From NCBI GenBank assembly GCA_023838465.1, contig JAIVEQ010000034.1:1-45692 (forward strand): 45,692 nucleotides of DNA. Reading direction: 5' to 3'. The DNA comes from Candidatus Thiodiazotropha sp. (lineage in GTDB: Bacteria; Pseudomonadota; Gammaproteobacteria; Chromatiales; Chromatiaceae). This document shows positions 25,217-34,359 of this stretch, piece after piece; the stretch's first letter is position 1, and every line of letters begins with the position of its first letter. The translations under genes and the position numbers were made by a program. The notes beneath the pieces were generated by a model. It had not been told where the DNA came from and did not search any database. It was given only the letters and a program-made list of their open reading frames with translations.

Positions 25217-26808
25217 TACAGGGTTCCCCTTTCAATACAATCCCGGAAATGAACGACACTGTACTCATGGCCGAACAGCACCAGTAAGTCATCCGCCAGG
25301 AGCGTGAAATCCTCTCTGGGATTGAAGTAGAGACACCGCCCTTGCAGACTGTAGCGTGTGCCATCTTCGCTTGACTCACAATCACCCTCGCGGATCACAC
25401 CGAATGGGGTAAGCTTTCGCTGTTTGAAATTGATATCCTCCATCTTGCATCCATCCAACACACTCTCCTGTTTGACCCGCACTGCCTCAATGCCTTCGTG
25501 AGATTGACCGGTCAATAGCCCGTAAACCGCTTCAAAAGCCACCGGTTGCCCTGCATATTCAGCCGCGATAAGGCCGAGCACTTCATAGGGAGCAACACAA
25601 TGGCTGGCACCAGCCCGATGGAGTTTGGTCACATTCTCTCGATGGTTTGCGCGGGATATGATTTCTATTTCCGGATTGTATTGCTTTGCTGTTAGGGTGA
25701 TATAGACATTGACCACATCATCTCCTGTGAGACAAAGCAGGCGTGTGACTCGGGTATCTATTCCAAGACTCAACAACAGGTCAGTATCCACACCGTCCCC
25801 TAATACCGCAGGATAGCCCCGTTGCTTGGCAATACGTACATTCTCCTCGAGCGGATCCACCACTACGAATTGGCGCTTATCCGAAGCTAACCGTTCAGCC
25901 ACCACCTGTCCGACCCGACCGAAACCGCAGATCAGTGTATCGATACGTTTTCGCTCCACCTCGGAAAAGATTCGATGGGCTCGAATCTCATGAATCTTCT
26001 CCCCGAATGCAGAGACGATGATGGAGGTGAAAAAGGAGATGACGCCCAACCCGGCAAGAATCAGTACCAGTGTGACAACCCTACCCTCCGTGGTATGTGG
26101 CGTGATGTCTCCGTAGCCGACTGTTGACATGGTCACCAATGCCCAATAGACACTATCGAAGAAACCGTTTATCTGACTATCATGCTGATCCGCCTCAAAA
26201 AAGAATATCGCGGTAGCTGCGGTGAAGGTTATAAAGGCCATGAAGATGAACAGAGTGACCAGCTCGATCCGCTTCTCGGAAAGAACTTTGACAAATTCAC
26301 TGATACTGCGGGTATAGCGGAACAGCTTGAACAGCCGAAAGAGCAGGAAAATACGCAAAAAACGTAACGGACGATAGCTGGGGATGATTGCCAGGAGGTC
26401 GATGATTGCCAGAGGCTGGACAATGTATTTCAGTTTTTCCAACAACGCGTACCACAATGCAGGCCAGACTTGGAACGGTTGATTGATAAACTCCGCCCGC
26501 TCATAGCGATCAAGAATCACTTTGTGGCTATCATTGAATATCCAGAACCGTAACAGGTACTCGATAATAAAAATTCCAACGGCAACCATCTCGAACAGAT
26601 CACCAAGCTGCCCCAGATCGTTTTTGACCTCATAGATCAGCATCCAGACAGTTGTCAGGACCAATAGGATCATGAAAATATCGAAATAGGGACGAATGGG
26701 TACCCTGGGATTCTCCAGTAGATTAAATACGGCCCCTTTAAGGCCCGTATAGCGCGTAGAACCCTGTATGGCGTAACACTGTTTGATGACTTGATGGGAA
26801 AAGGACAT
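25216..26808 (-). CDS. Voltage-gated-type potassium channel with RCK domains
   Basis: About 530 residues. Six membrane helices: S1 near 35-55 (FDIFMILLVLTTVWMLIYE), S4 with regularly spaced Arg (RPLRFLRIFLLFRLFKLFR), S5, the pore with the K+ selectivity filter TVGYGD, and S6 (VVTLVLILAGLGVISFF). A C-terminal RCK unit begins with CGFGRVGQVVAERL and ends with a TrkA-C part (DDLLVLFGHEYSV). It conducts K+ across the inner membrane, with gating by ligands at the RCK ring. ATG at 26808 is taken as start; a GTG seven codons earlier (26829) is also open and neither has a clear ribosome site. It forms a two-gene operon with the soluble RCK protein. Confidence 0.86.
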   Translation of the reverse strand: MSFSHQVIKQCYAIQGSTRYTGLKGAVFNLLENPRVPIRPYFDIFMILLVLTTVWMLIYEVKNDLGQLGDLFEMVAVGIFIIEYLLRFWIFNDSHKVILDRYERAEFINQPFQVWPALWYALLEKLKYIVQPLAIIDLLAIIPSYRPLRFLRIFLLFRLFKLFRYTRSISEFVKVLSEKRIELVTLFIFMAFITFTAATAIFFFEADQHDSQINGFFDSVYWALVTMSTVGYGDITPHTTEGRVVTLVLILAGLGVISFFTSIIVSAFGEKIHEIRAHRIFSEVERKRIDTLICGFGRVGQVVAERLASDKRQFVVVDPLEENVRIAKQRGYPAVLGDGVDTDLLLSLGIDTRVTRLLCLTGDDVVNVYITLTAKQYNPEIEIISRANHRENVTKLHRAGASHCVAPYEVLGLIAAEYAGQPVAFEAVYGLLTGQSHEGIEAVRVKQESVLDGCKMEDINFKQRKLTPFGVIREGDCESSEDGTRYSLQGRCLYFNPREDFTLLADDLLVLFGHEYSVVHFRDCIERGTL

Positions 26809-26847
26809 GAGACGGAGTTTAACCACCACAGATCAATATTCGGTAAT

Positions 26848-26867
26848 TAGAGCCTGTTAACACTAAT
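26848..26867. repeat. 20-bp dispersed motif TAGAGCCTGTTAACACTAAT
   Basis: Matches 18 of 20 bases of the reverse complement of 15894-15913, where it includes the stop codon of the diguanylate cyclase. The palindrome GTTAAC is central. Both copies lie at or after 3' ends of minus-strand genes. This could be an IS-end remnant or a common intergenic motif. Confidence 0.35.
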
Positions 26868-26913
26868 GTGTCATATCGGCAGATTTACAAAAACCTGGAG
26901 ATCTGCGCAACCT

Positions 26914-27306
26914 TCATGGATTGCGAGCAGGAGCCGATTCCAGCTCAATACGTTCGCTATTGGCCACATTGACCTCCCTGCCATCCACAGTGATAAAGTG
27001 GCGATCCTCGACATCGGTACGCCGGGCCTGGTAGCTAACGCTCCTCCCTGTCTGGGTATCGATTACCCTGACCGTCACCACCCGGATCATCTCCTGCCAC
27101 TGCATGGCCAAGTAGAGCATGCTACCGAGCAACATCACGGCTAATAAGGCATACCCTCCCCATCTGAGAAGGATATTCGGCCTCCTCTGAGCCACCAAGG
27201 CAGGCGGTTTGTCATTGGAGACATCCAGCACCCGTTGCTGTCGATTTTTTACCACCAACCAGGCAATGGCAATAACTGTGAGGGTAAGAAGAAGCTTGGT
27301 AATCAT
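26914..27306 (-). CDS. Small two-helix membrane protein, unknown function
   Basis: About 130 residues. Helix 1 (TKLLLTLTVIAIAWLVV) is followed by a basic cytoplasmic loop (KNRQQRV, VAQRRPN), helix 2 (GGYALLAVMLLGSMLYLAM) and a periplasmic-type hydrophilic end with beta-like strands (VRVIDTQTGRSVSYQARR, FITVDGREVNVA). The ATG at 27306 is taken as the start; a TTG three codons earlier is also in frame. It is 105 bp upstream of the channel gene on the same strand and could be in the same unit. No family recognised. Confidence 0.6.
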   Translation of the reverse strand: MITKLLLTLTVIAIAWLVVKNRQQRVLDVSNDKPPALVAQRRPNILLRWGGYALLAVMLLGSMLYLAMQWQEMIRVVTVRVIDTQTGRSVSYQARRTDVEDRHFITVDGREVNVANSERIELESAPARNP

Positions 27307-27398
27307 ATCCGTCAAACCCTACCACGTGTATCCCATCAGGCCAATCTCTGGAAGTCTAAGCTTGCAGCCTTTGCTGCTATCGATTTACTATCCAGGCT

Positions 27399-28055
27399 AT
27401 GCTCAATAAAAATATTCACATCACACTCATCTGCCTGCTTTCACTGACAGGTTGCAGTAAGCCTAGTGAACCGACCATCACACTCACACGTGCGGTGCAG
27501 GTTGGCGATATCGATCAACTGGAGCGCAACATCCACTGGGATGCAGATATTAATAAGCCGGGACCGGAAGGACTGACTCCGTTGCATGTGGCTGCACAGA
27601 AGGGCCGCCTGGTCATGACTAAGATCCTTGTCAAGAATGGTGCTGAGCTGGAGGTCAATGACCCTCAGGGGCATACGCCACTCCTCAAATCTCTGATTGC
27701 GCGTAATACTATTATCGCTGACTATCTGTTCAAGAGTGGCGCAAAGCTTGATCCCAATGCGGCTCTACATGAAACTGCAAAACTGGGCAGTGCAGATCGC
27801 GATGTGATTGATTTCCTGGTACGCAGGGGTGCGTCCCTAGATAATCCTGACCAGGATGGCAATACTCCTCTCCATTCAGCGATACACAATGATCAACGTG
27901 TTGCTGCGAAATATTTAATAAACCGTGGCGCAAGCCTGGATATAGTAAATAATGCGGGCCTGGGTCCATTGGACTTGGCCATTGAGCGGAAAAATCCTGA
28001 TATCGAAAGAATTTTAAGACAGTTCGGTGCAACGGAAAAATCACTAAACAAATAA
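27399..28055 (+). CDS. Ankyrin-repeat lipoprotein
   Basis: 218 residues. A lipoprotein signal with lipobox LTGC (Cys about residue 19) predicts membrane anchoring. Four to five ankyrin repeats follow, recognisable by GLTPLHVAAQKGRLVMTKIL, GHTPLLKSLIARN, ALHETAKLGSADRDVIDFL, GNTPLHSAIHND and GLGPLDLAIERKN. Ankyrin repeats bind proteins; the partner is unknown. It is followed 34 bp later by the small gene at 28090, possibly in the same transcript. Confidence 0.85.
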   Translation: MLNKNIHITLICLLSLTGCSKPSEPTITLTRAVQVGDIDQLERNIHWDADINKPGPEGLTPLHVAAQKGRLVMTKILVKNGAELEVNDPQGHTPLLKSLIARNTIIADYLFKSGAKLDPNAALHETAKLGSADRDVIDFLVRRGASLDNPDQDGNTPLHSAIHNDQRVAAKYLINRGASLDIVNNAGLGPLDLAIERKNPDIERILRQFGATEKSLNK

Positions 28056-28089
28056 TATCCACCATTCAATTTGGGAACTACATTTAATC

Positions 28090-28374
28090 ATGGCATCAAC
28101 ACCAGAAGAACTCAGTGTAACCTACACAGAAGACGGCATCGATGTCGTCAAAGAACTGGACAAGGTCGTACTATCAAAAGGAGCATGGACAACGATCATC
28201 TATCGTTATCAGGATTGGGATAGGGCCAAGGAGCAGTATGGCGCAGACAAGTACACCATTCGCCGTTACCAAAAGCGGAGTGGTGAATATACGCAGAAAA
28301 GTAAATTTAATATATCCAGCAGGGATCAGGCTAAAGGGATCATAGATGCGCTACAAAAATGGACAGCGGATTGA
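28090..28374 (+). CDS. Small conserved-looking hypothetical protein
   Basis: 94 residues, no signal and no membrane helix. The central part, GIDVVKELDKVVLSKGAWTT followed by IIYRYQDWDRA, then a basic stretch (TIRRYQKRSGEYTQKSKFN) and ISSRDQAKGIIDALQKW, gives an alpha/beta composition typical of a real small protein. I recall similar short proteins in other gammaproteobacteria without a known role. It is not in any recognised family. Confidence 0.6.
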   Translation: MASTPEELSVTYTEDGIDVVKELDKVVLSKGAWTTIIYRYQDWDRAKEQYGADKYTIRRYQKRSGEYTQKSKFNISSRDQAKGIIDALQKWTAD

Positions 28375-28563
28375 GCCTATAGCGCATTGTTGAGTCGTGC
28401 GGCCTGCCGGCACCCTATGCCTTGGAAGATCTGCCACAAAACAACGCCAATCCGACCTACTGAGTGCCGATAAAAAAATTTTCCGTGCCGTAGTGGGCAT
28501 TCGTCGGGATGACGTGGGTTTACAAAAGCGTGTGTTTCCAGATGGATACAAATTCGTGTTCAG

Positions 28564-30000
28564 TTACTCAGGTGCAATCTGTTCGGCCCAGGCCAGTAAC
28601 TGAGGTATCAATGCCTGTTTTTCAACAGGCAATTGAGGATCAGCCTCCAGACGGTCCAAGGTCGTTAAGTAATCATCCAGTGTGATGCTTCCTCCACCAT
28701 CCGGGTCCAGTAGCCGCGAATGACGGAATTCATGCCAGCGTTCCTGCTCCTCAGCCGTTAATGAGTCAGGCCAATTTCTTGCCCTGTAGCGATACAGCAT
28801 CTCCGGTAATCGAGCATCATCGAACAGCAGTGGAAATCCTGCCAGTGCTGCAGAATCGCTGCTGATGATCTCATCCATTCGGCGCCTGTCCTCCCGGGAA
28901 AAAAAGCCTCCACTGTAAAGTGCCTGATCAGGATCGCTGATGGGGTCGAAAGTCCTCTTTTGGTGTGCCTGTTCTATCTTGTTGAAAACCTCAGTTTGAG
29001 TCAGCAACTGCTGACGATACATTTCACCCTGTTGCACATTAATGGCCCAACGCTCAGCCGCCTCGGCTGTCAATGTATTTATCGGTACAACCACCGGACA
29101 CTTGTTGATGTGTACCGTCTTCAATGGAATCCGTTGTACACCCTCAGGCAAGTCGGCTGTTGGCGTAAATAATCTTTGATTGATCTCGTCGGCACTCAAC
29201 GTCAATAACTGTGAAGGGTCATAACCCAAGTCATAGACAATGATTCCATTGGGATTTGTTGGATGCCTAAGCAACGGCATCACCATCGCTATACAACCTT
29301 GAGCTGCGGGATACATAGATGAGACATGCAGCACAGCCTGCTGTTGCTGTAGATTGAGACGCTCAGCAATGACCTTTTTGTTACGACTCATCAACAGATA
29401 GTCGTAGAGTCTCGGCTGACACTGTTTTATTAACCGTGCCAATCCGATAGTGGCATAGACATCGGACAGCGCATCGTGAGCAGACTCATGGATGATATCG
29501 TTGGCGGCGCTCAATGCCTCCAGGCGAAAACTGGTAACACCATTGTCATTTTGGGGCCATTCGATACCCTCTGGCCTGAGGGCATGGGTCAACCGAACCA
29601 TATCGATGATATCCCAACGGGAAGAGCCATTTTGCCACTCCCTTGCATAAGGATCATAAAAATTCCGATACAAAGTATAACGGGTAACCTCATCGTCAAA
29701 ACGAATACTATTGTAGCCAGCCCCACAGGTCTCAGGGGTGGAAAACTGATGATGAATCTGTTTGATGAATTCCGCTTCAATAACCCCCTCTTGGAGTGCT
29801 ATTAGAGGCGTGATGCCGGTTACCATACACGCCTCCGGCTGCGGCAACATATCGTCACTTGGCTTACAGTAGATAACCAGGGGGTCACCAATTGGATTTA
29901 AGTCCGCATCGGTGCGCACACCGGCAAATTGAGACGGCCTGTCCAGGCGTGGATCGGCGCCCCAGGTTTCATAATCGTGCCAATAGAAGCTGAATACCAT
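28564..30000 (-). CDS. sbcB: Exodeoxyribonuclease I
   Basis: 478 residues, the usual length. It digests single-stranded DNA 3' to 5' in repair and recombination. DEDDh exonuclease motifs are visible: HDYETWG (Exo I, Asp and Glu), GYNSIRFDDEVTRY (Exo II), and HDALSDVYATIGLA (Exo III with the catalytic His). The SH3-like and C-terminal helical domains of ExoI follow, with motifs such as PLLRHPTNPNGIIVYDLG and RMDEI. It lies 27 bp after the deacetylase-like gene on the same strand and may be cotranscribed. Confidence 0.93.
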   Translation of the reverse strand: MVFSFYWHDYETWGADPRLDRPSQFAGVRTDADLNPIGDPLVIYCKPSDDMLPQPEACMVTGITPLIALQEGVIEAEFIKQIHHQFSTPETCGAGYNSIRFDDEVTRYTLYRNFYDPYAREWQNGSSRWDIIDMVRLTHALRPEGIEWPQNDNGVTSFRLEALSAANDIIHESAHDALSDVYATIGLARLIKQCQPRLYDYLLMSRNKKVIAERLNLQQQQAVLHVSSMYPAAQGCIAMVMPLLRHPTNPNGIIVYDLGYDPSQLLTLSADEINQRLFTPTADLPEGVQRIPLKTVHINKCPVVVPINTLTAEAAERWAINVQQGEMYRQQLLTQTEVFNKIEQAHQKRTFDPISDPDQALYSGGFFSREDRRRMDEIISSDSAALAGFPLLFDDARLPEMLYRYRARNWPDSLTAEEQERWHEFRHSRLLDPDGGGSITLDDYLTTLDRLEADPQLPVEKQALIPQLLAWAEQIAPE

Positions 30001-30026
30001 TTTGTTTTATTACCCGTAAATGAACG

Positions 30027-30953
30027 CTAATGGAGATCCATTAACACCCGGATATGTGTCTCGACACTGCGCGCAAGAGCATATGATTCATACCCCCCTT
30101 CCAACACAGAAACGATCCTCCCTTCAGCATATTTGTCGGCCAGATCCCGAATCTGTTCTGTCACCCAACGGTAGTCCGCTTCGGTCAGACTGACTCCTGA
30201 CATGTCATCCTCGATGTGAGCGTCGAATCCAGCAGAGACAAAAAACATTTGCGGCTTGAAGTGATTTAAAGCCGGTAACCAGTGTGTGGTTACAGCCTCT
30301 CTGAATTCAGCACTCTTTGCCGTCGCTTTCAAGGGTGCACAGATAATATGATCAGGACTCTCTTCAATGTCTGTATAAGGATAGAAGGGGTGTTGAAATG
30401 TAGAACAGACAATGGCTCGTTTATCGTCACGAAAAATATCTTCGCTGCCATTGCCATGGTGGACATCGAAGTCGAGAATAGCGACTCGCTCCAATCCATA
30501 GACTTCCATCGCATGGGCAGCACCGATGGAAGCATTGCCATAGACACAAAACCCCATCGTTCTCATTCGTTCTGCATGATGCCCCGGTGGACGCACTGAA
30601 CAAAATGCATTCAACAAATCCTCTTTCATGATCAGGTCGACTGCTTTTACTACGGCCCCAGCTGCCCTTTTTGCCGCCTGCATACTCTCTGGACTGACCA
30701 CTGTATCGGGATCGAGATGAGCATGCCCGGTCTCCGGCATCAACTTTTCAACCTGATCGAGATAGGCACCATCATGACAGCGCAGTAACTGTTCTCTTGT
30801 CACCTCCGGTGCATCGTAATGACGTAAAAAATCATACAGCTGCGCCGCCATTAGTCGGTCATCGATTGCTTGTAGTCGAGCAGCGTTTTCAGGATGTCCC
30901 ACACCGGTATCATGCAACAGGCAATCAGGGTGGGTAATGTAGGCAGTTTTCAC
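30027..30953 (-). CDS. Histone-deacetylase-family hydrolase (acetylpolyamine/lysine deacetylase-like)
   Basis: 308 residues of the arginase/deacetylase fold. Zn-dependent active-site motifs are all present: GHPENAARLQAI, RPPGHHAE (His-His dyad), DFDVHHGNGSEDIF (metal Asp and His) and SAGFDAH (second metal Asp), with EGGYE near the end. Bacterial members remove acetyl groups from lysines or polyamines. A Pat-type lysine acyltransferase gene lies on the opposite side of the 244-bp divergent gap (31198), so this may be the reversing enzyme of the same modification (inference). Confidence 0.88.
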   Translation of the reverse strand: MKTAYITHPDCLLHDTGVGHPENAARLQAIDDRLMAAQLYDFLRHYDAPEVTREQLLRCHDGAYLDQVEKLMPETGHAHLDPDTVVSPESMQAAKRAAGAVVKAVDLIMKEDLLNAFCSVRPPGHHAERMRTMGFCVYGNASIGAAHAMEVYGLERVAILDFDVHHGNGSEDIFRDDKRAIVCSTFQHPFYPYTDIEESPDHIICAPLKATAKSAEFREAVTTHWLPALNHFKPQMFFVSAGFDAHIEDDMSGVSLTEADYRWVTEQIRDLADKYAEGRIVSVLEGGYESYALARSVETHIRVLMDLH

Positions 30954-31197
30954 ACTCCAGTCCTCATTATTAACAGCTATTTATTAAACCCAATAATACT
31001 CAATATAAATCTCAAAAAAACCGTAGCTTAGGTAAAGAATTTGTCATTATATAAGAGTAAACTTCCCGCCAATCTCGCCGATAACCAGAGTAGTCTACAC
31101 TGACTCTTCTTTAGCGGTGTTTTCACACAGTGTCTTAATGGATATTCACAGACATCATACTCCATAATATCTTCCGAAGTTCAATAGGCTGGAGATC

Positions 31198-33879
31198 ATG
31201 CAATCACACTATCTAACCCCTCTCTTCTCTCCTAAAAGTATCGCCATGTTCGGCGCAAGCGAAAGGAAAAACTCTGTTGGTGAGGTGGTTTTCAGAAATC
31301 TCATTTCTTCTGGTTTCAAGGGAGAAGTTTTCCCTATCAATCCTAAGCACGACAAGGTGCAAGGACAGAAGGCATATAAGACCATAGAAGCGACCGGTAA
31401 ACTCGTCGAGCTGGCTGTCGTTGCTACGCCTGCGAAAACCATTCCAGCGATTGTTGAAGCGTGTGGCCAGCATGGCGTCAAGACCATGATCATACTCTCG
31501 GCTGGATTTCGTGAATCAGGGCCAGCGGGGCGTCGCCTTGAAGACAGGATTGTGGAAGTGGCCAAAGAGTTTGGGATCCGTTTCATTGGTCCTAACTGTC
31601 TTGGATTGATCCGTCCGGATCAAGGTATAAACATCACTTTCGGCAACAACAACGCCGCTCCAGGTAATCTGGCCCTGGTTTCTCAATCAGGTGCTATCTG
31701 TACCGCGATCCTCGACTGGGCCGAAGTAAACGATATCGGTTTTTCCACAGTAATATCGACGGGCATTGCTGCCGATCTGGACTTTGGCGACTACCTCGAT
31801 TACCTGGTGTCCGATCCCAAGACAGACAGCATCCTGCTCTATGTGGAAGGCATCAAGGATGCACGACGTTTCATGAGTGGATTACGGGCGGCAGCACGTA
31901 TCAAACCGGTCATCGTACTCAAGGTCGGAAGGCATGCGGCCGGTGCTGAGGCCTCCATGTCACACACAGGCGCCCTGGTTGGTAGTGACGATACCTTTTC
32001 CGTTGCACTTGCTCGTTCCGGCGTATTGCGGGTAGAGACAATATCTCAACTCTTTTCCGCCGCCAAGGCACTCTCCTCCCGCTACCGTGTTTATGGCGAC
32101 AGACTGGCCATCATCACCAACGGCGGAGGCCCTGGTGTCATGGCAGCAGACCGTGCCTCAGACCTGAATATCGAATTAGCCAAGTTTAGTGATGATACGA
32201 TCAAAGCCCTAAACAAAGCCCTGCCGGAAGTCTGGTCCCACGGTAACCCTGTGGATATCATTGGTGAGGCTCCACCGGAACGCTATCGTGCTGCTGTCGA
32301 TATCTGTCTCAATGACCCAGGCGTGGATGGCACAATTGTCATTCTGACACCCCAGGCAATGACCGAACCGGATGAGGTTGCCAAGGTCCTCATCGAACTC
32401 GCGGATCAACATAAAAAACCCATTCTCACCAGTTGGATGGGAGGAAAGCAGATTAGGAATGCCCGCAAGCTTTTTAAAGACGCAAAGCTTCCCAGCTTCC
32501 GAACCCTGGAAAACGCAGTTGATGCCTTCTCTTATCTCTCTTCTTATCAGAAAAACCAACGCTTACTGTTGCAGACACCGGCCAAGACATCTCGCCGACA
32601 CGTTAAACCGGATGCCGAAGGAGCACGTCTGATCATTGAAAGTGCCCTTGCGGAACAACGCAAAGTACTGACCGAACCCGAATCCTTCGCCATACTCGGC
32701 GCATTCCGTATCAATGCGGTGCGCAATGGTATCGCCCGCTCTGCCAATGAGGCCTTGATTCTGGCTGAGTCCATTGGCTTCCCCGTAGCAATGAAGATCT
32801 ACTCACCGGATATTTCCCACAAATCCGATGCTGGCGGCATTCGACTTAACATTAGTAGTGCCCAGGTAGTGCGTAGCACCTATCGGGATCTCATTGAGCA
32901 GGTCAAGGAGACACGCCCGGAGGCTACCGTCGAAGGGGTCACCGTTGAACAGATGTACCAGAGTCCCAATGGCCGGGAGTTACTGATCGGTATCGTGCGC
33001 GATCCAGTGTTTGGCCCTGTTATCAGTTTCGGTAGTGGCGGCACCACTGTAGAGGTGATGGGCGACTCTGCAATTGCCCTGCCTCCCCTCAATCGAAGCC
33101 TTGCAAGTGACCTGATCAATCGTACCAAAGCGGCGAAGATGCTGACTCAGTTTCGCCATATGCCACCTGCCAACCGGGATGCTCTCATAGAAGTCCTACT
33201 GCGTGTTTCAAGCATGGCTTGTGAACTACCCTGGATTCAAGAGATGGATATCAACCCCCTGATCGTTGATGACGAAGGCGCCGTGGCAGTGGATGCACGC
33301 ATCCGGGTCGATTTTCCTCGCCCCTCTACCGACCCCTATCACCATCTGGCAATCCACCCCTATCCGGTCAGTCTTGTCAGCCACTCCCAGTTACCCAACG
33401 GCACCAATATCGTGGTACGCCCTATTCGTCCGGAAGATGCCGATCTGGAGCAGCACTTTACCCGCCAGCTCTCAGACGAAGCTAAGTACTTCCGTTTTAT
33501 GAGTTCCGTTCAGGAGCTGACACCAGAGATGCTCACTCGCTTCACCCAAATCGATTATCACAACGAAATGGCGTTAATTGCGGTAACGGAAGATGGCAAC
33601 CATGAAATAGAGTTGGGTGTTGTTCGCTACGTGACCAATCCCGACAAAAAGAGTTGCGAATTTGCACTGGTTGTTTCTGATCAATGGCAGCGTCAGGGTA
33701 TCGGTCACAGGCTGATGCATCAGCTCATGGAAGTCGCTCGTGATCGCGGCCTGGAGAAAATGGAGGGCGAGGTCTTGAGTAATAATTTCAAGATGCTTGA
33801 TCTGATGAAGTCACTCTACTTTCATATCTCCACATCACCGGAAGACAGCAGTATTAAGCAAGTAGTGATTGAATTATAG
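31198..33879 (+). CDS. Pat-type bifunctional acyl-CoA ligase domain / GNAT lysine acyltransferase
   Basis: 893 residues. Order: CoA-binding Rossmann domain (1-135; IAMFGASERKNSVGEVVFRN), acyl-CoA ligase domains (150-460; SQSGAI, SHTGALVGSDDTF, AIITNGGGPGVMAADRAS), an ATP-grasp domain (480-700; SDAGGIRLN, FGSGGTTVEV, EMDINPL) and a GNAT domain (735-893; VVRPIRPEDADLEQ, acetyl-CoA loop QRQGIGHRLM). This is the layout of Pat/YfiQ enzymes that acetylate lysines, for example of acetyl-CoA synthetase. The His in SHTGAL, the position of the phospho-His in active ADP-forming ligases, is kept, so real ligase activity is not excluded. It ends at a bidirectional terminator. Confidence 0.85.
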   Translation: MQSHYLTPLFSPKSIAMFGASERKNSVGEVVFRNLISSGFKGEVFPINPKHDKVQGQKAYKTIEATGKLVELAVVATPAKTIPAIVEACGQHGVKTMIILSAGFRESGPAGRRLEDRIVEVAKEFGIRFIGPNCLGLIRPDQGINITFGNNNAAPGNLALVSQSGAICTAILDWAEVNDIGFSTVISTGIAADLDFGDYLDYLVSDPKTDSILLYVEGIKDARRFMSGLRAAARIKPVIVLKVGRHAAGAEASMSHTGALVGSDDTFSVALARSGVLRVETISQLFSAAKALSSRYRVYGDRLAIITNGGGPGVMAADRASDLNIELAKFSDDTIKALNKALPEVWSHGNPVDIIGEAPPERYRAAVDICLNDPGVDGTIVILTPQAMTEPDEVAKVLIELADQHKKPILTSWMGGKQIRNARKLFKDAKLPSFRTLENAVDAFSYLSSYQKNQRLLLQTPAKTSRRHVKPDAEGARLIIESALAEQRKVLTEPESFAILGAFRINAVRNGIARSANEALILAESIGFPVAMKIYSPDISHKSDAGGIRLNISSAQVVRSTYRDLIEQVKETRPEATVEGVTVEQMYQSPNGRELLIGIVRDPVFGPVISFGSGGTTVEVMGDSAIALPPLNRSLASDLINRTKAAKMLTQFRHMPPANRDALIEVLLRVSSMACELPWIQEMDINPLIVDDEGAVAVDARIRVDFPRPSTDPYHHLAIHPYPVSLVSHSQLPNGTNIVVRPIRPEDADLEQHFTRQLSDEAKYFRFMSSVQELTPEMLTRFTQIDYHNEMALIAVTEDGNHEIELGVVRYVTNPDKKSCEFALVVSDQWQRQGIGHRLMHQLMEVARDRGLEKMEGEVLSNNFKMLDLMKSLYFHISTSPEDSSIKQVVIEL

Positions 33880-33952
33880 GGTGGAGGTGGGCCAGCCCCT
33901 AGGTGGTTTGTTTACAGCATTTTGTGGCTGAAGGCATCAACCCATAAACCAG

Positions 33953-33987
33953 AAAAGCCGCTCAGCCTTTCGACAGAGCGGCTTTTT
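33953..33987. terminator. Bidirectional intrinsic terminator between Pat-type gene and rplS
   Basis: AAAAGCCGCTC and GAGCGGCTTTT form an 11-bp stem with a 12-base loop, followed by T runs in both directions (TTTTT on plus, TTTTC on minus). It sits in the gap between two converging units and should end both. Confidence 0.88.
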
Positions 33988-34011
33988 CACAGCATCTGAA
34001 AAAGCTGAGGT

Positions 34012-34356
34012 TTAGATCTTCTCTTTGATACGTGCCGCCTTACCGGTGCGACCACGCAGATAGTAGAGTTTGGCGCGTCGTACGTCACCACGACGAGTCA
34101 CCTTAACCGAAGCCACAGTCGGGCTGTAGGTCTGAAAGACACGTTCGACACCCTCACCGTGAGAGATCTTACGTACTGTAAAGGCTGAATTGAGGCCACG
34201 GTTACGCTTGGCGATGACGATGCCCTCGAAGGCCTGTAAACGCTCACGCTCACCTTCTCTAACCCTAACCTGAACAACTACGGTATCACCTGGGCCAAAG
34301 TCGGGAACCTCACGGCTCATCTGCTCAGCATCAAGTTCTGCGATGATATTGCTCAT
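34012..34356 (-). CDS. rplS: 50S ribosomal protein L19
   Basis: 114 residues. Family signatures [49 protein letters not shown] and [29 protein letters not shown] are continuous with the family. L19 sits at the 30S-50S interface. Last gene of the rpsP-rimM-trmD-rplS operon, 3 bp after trmD, ahead of a bidirectional terminator. Confidence 0.98.
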   Translation of the reverse strand: MSNIIAELDAEQMSREVPDFGPGDTVVVQVRVREGERERLQAFEGIVIAKRNRGLNSAFTVRKISHGEGVERVFQTYSPTVASVKVTRRGDVRRAKLYYLRGRTGKAARIKEKI

Positions 34357-34359
34357 GGT

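Noticed and set aside
27730..28065. A 111-codon minus-strand frame opposite the ankyrin gene
   Set aside because: Ankyrin repeats on the plus strand with a lipobox are unambiguous; the opposite frame is a shadow.
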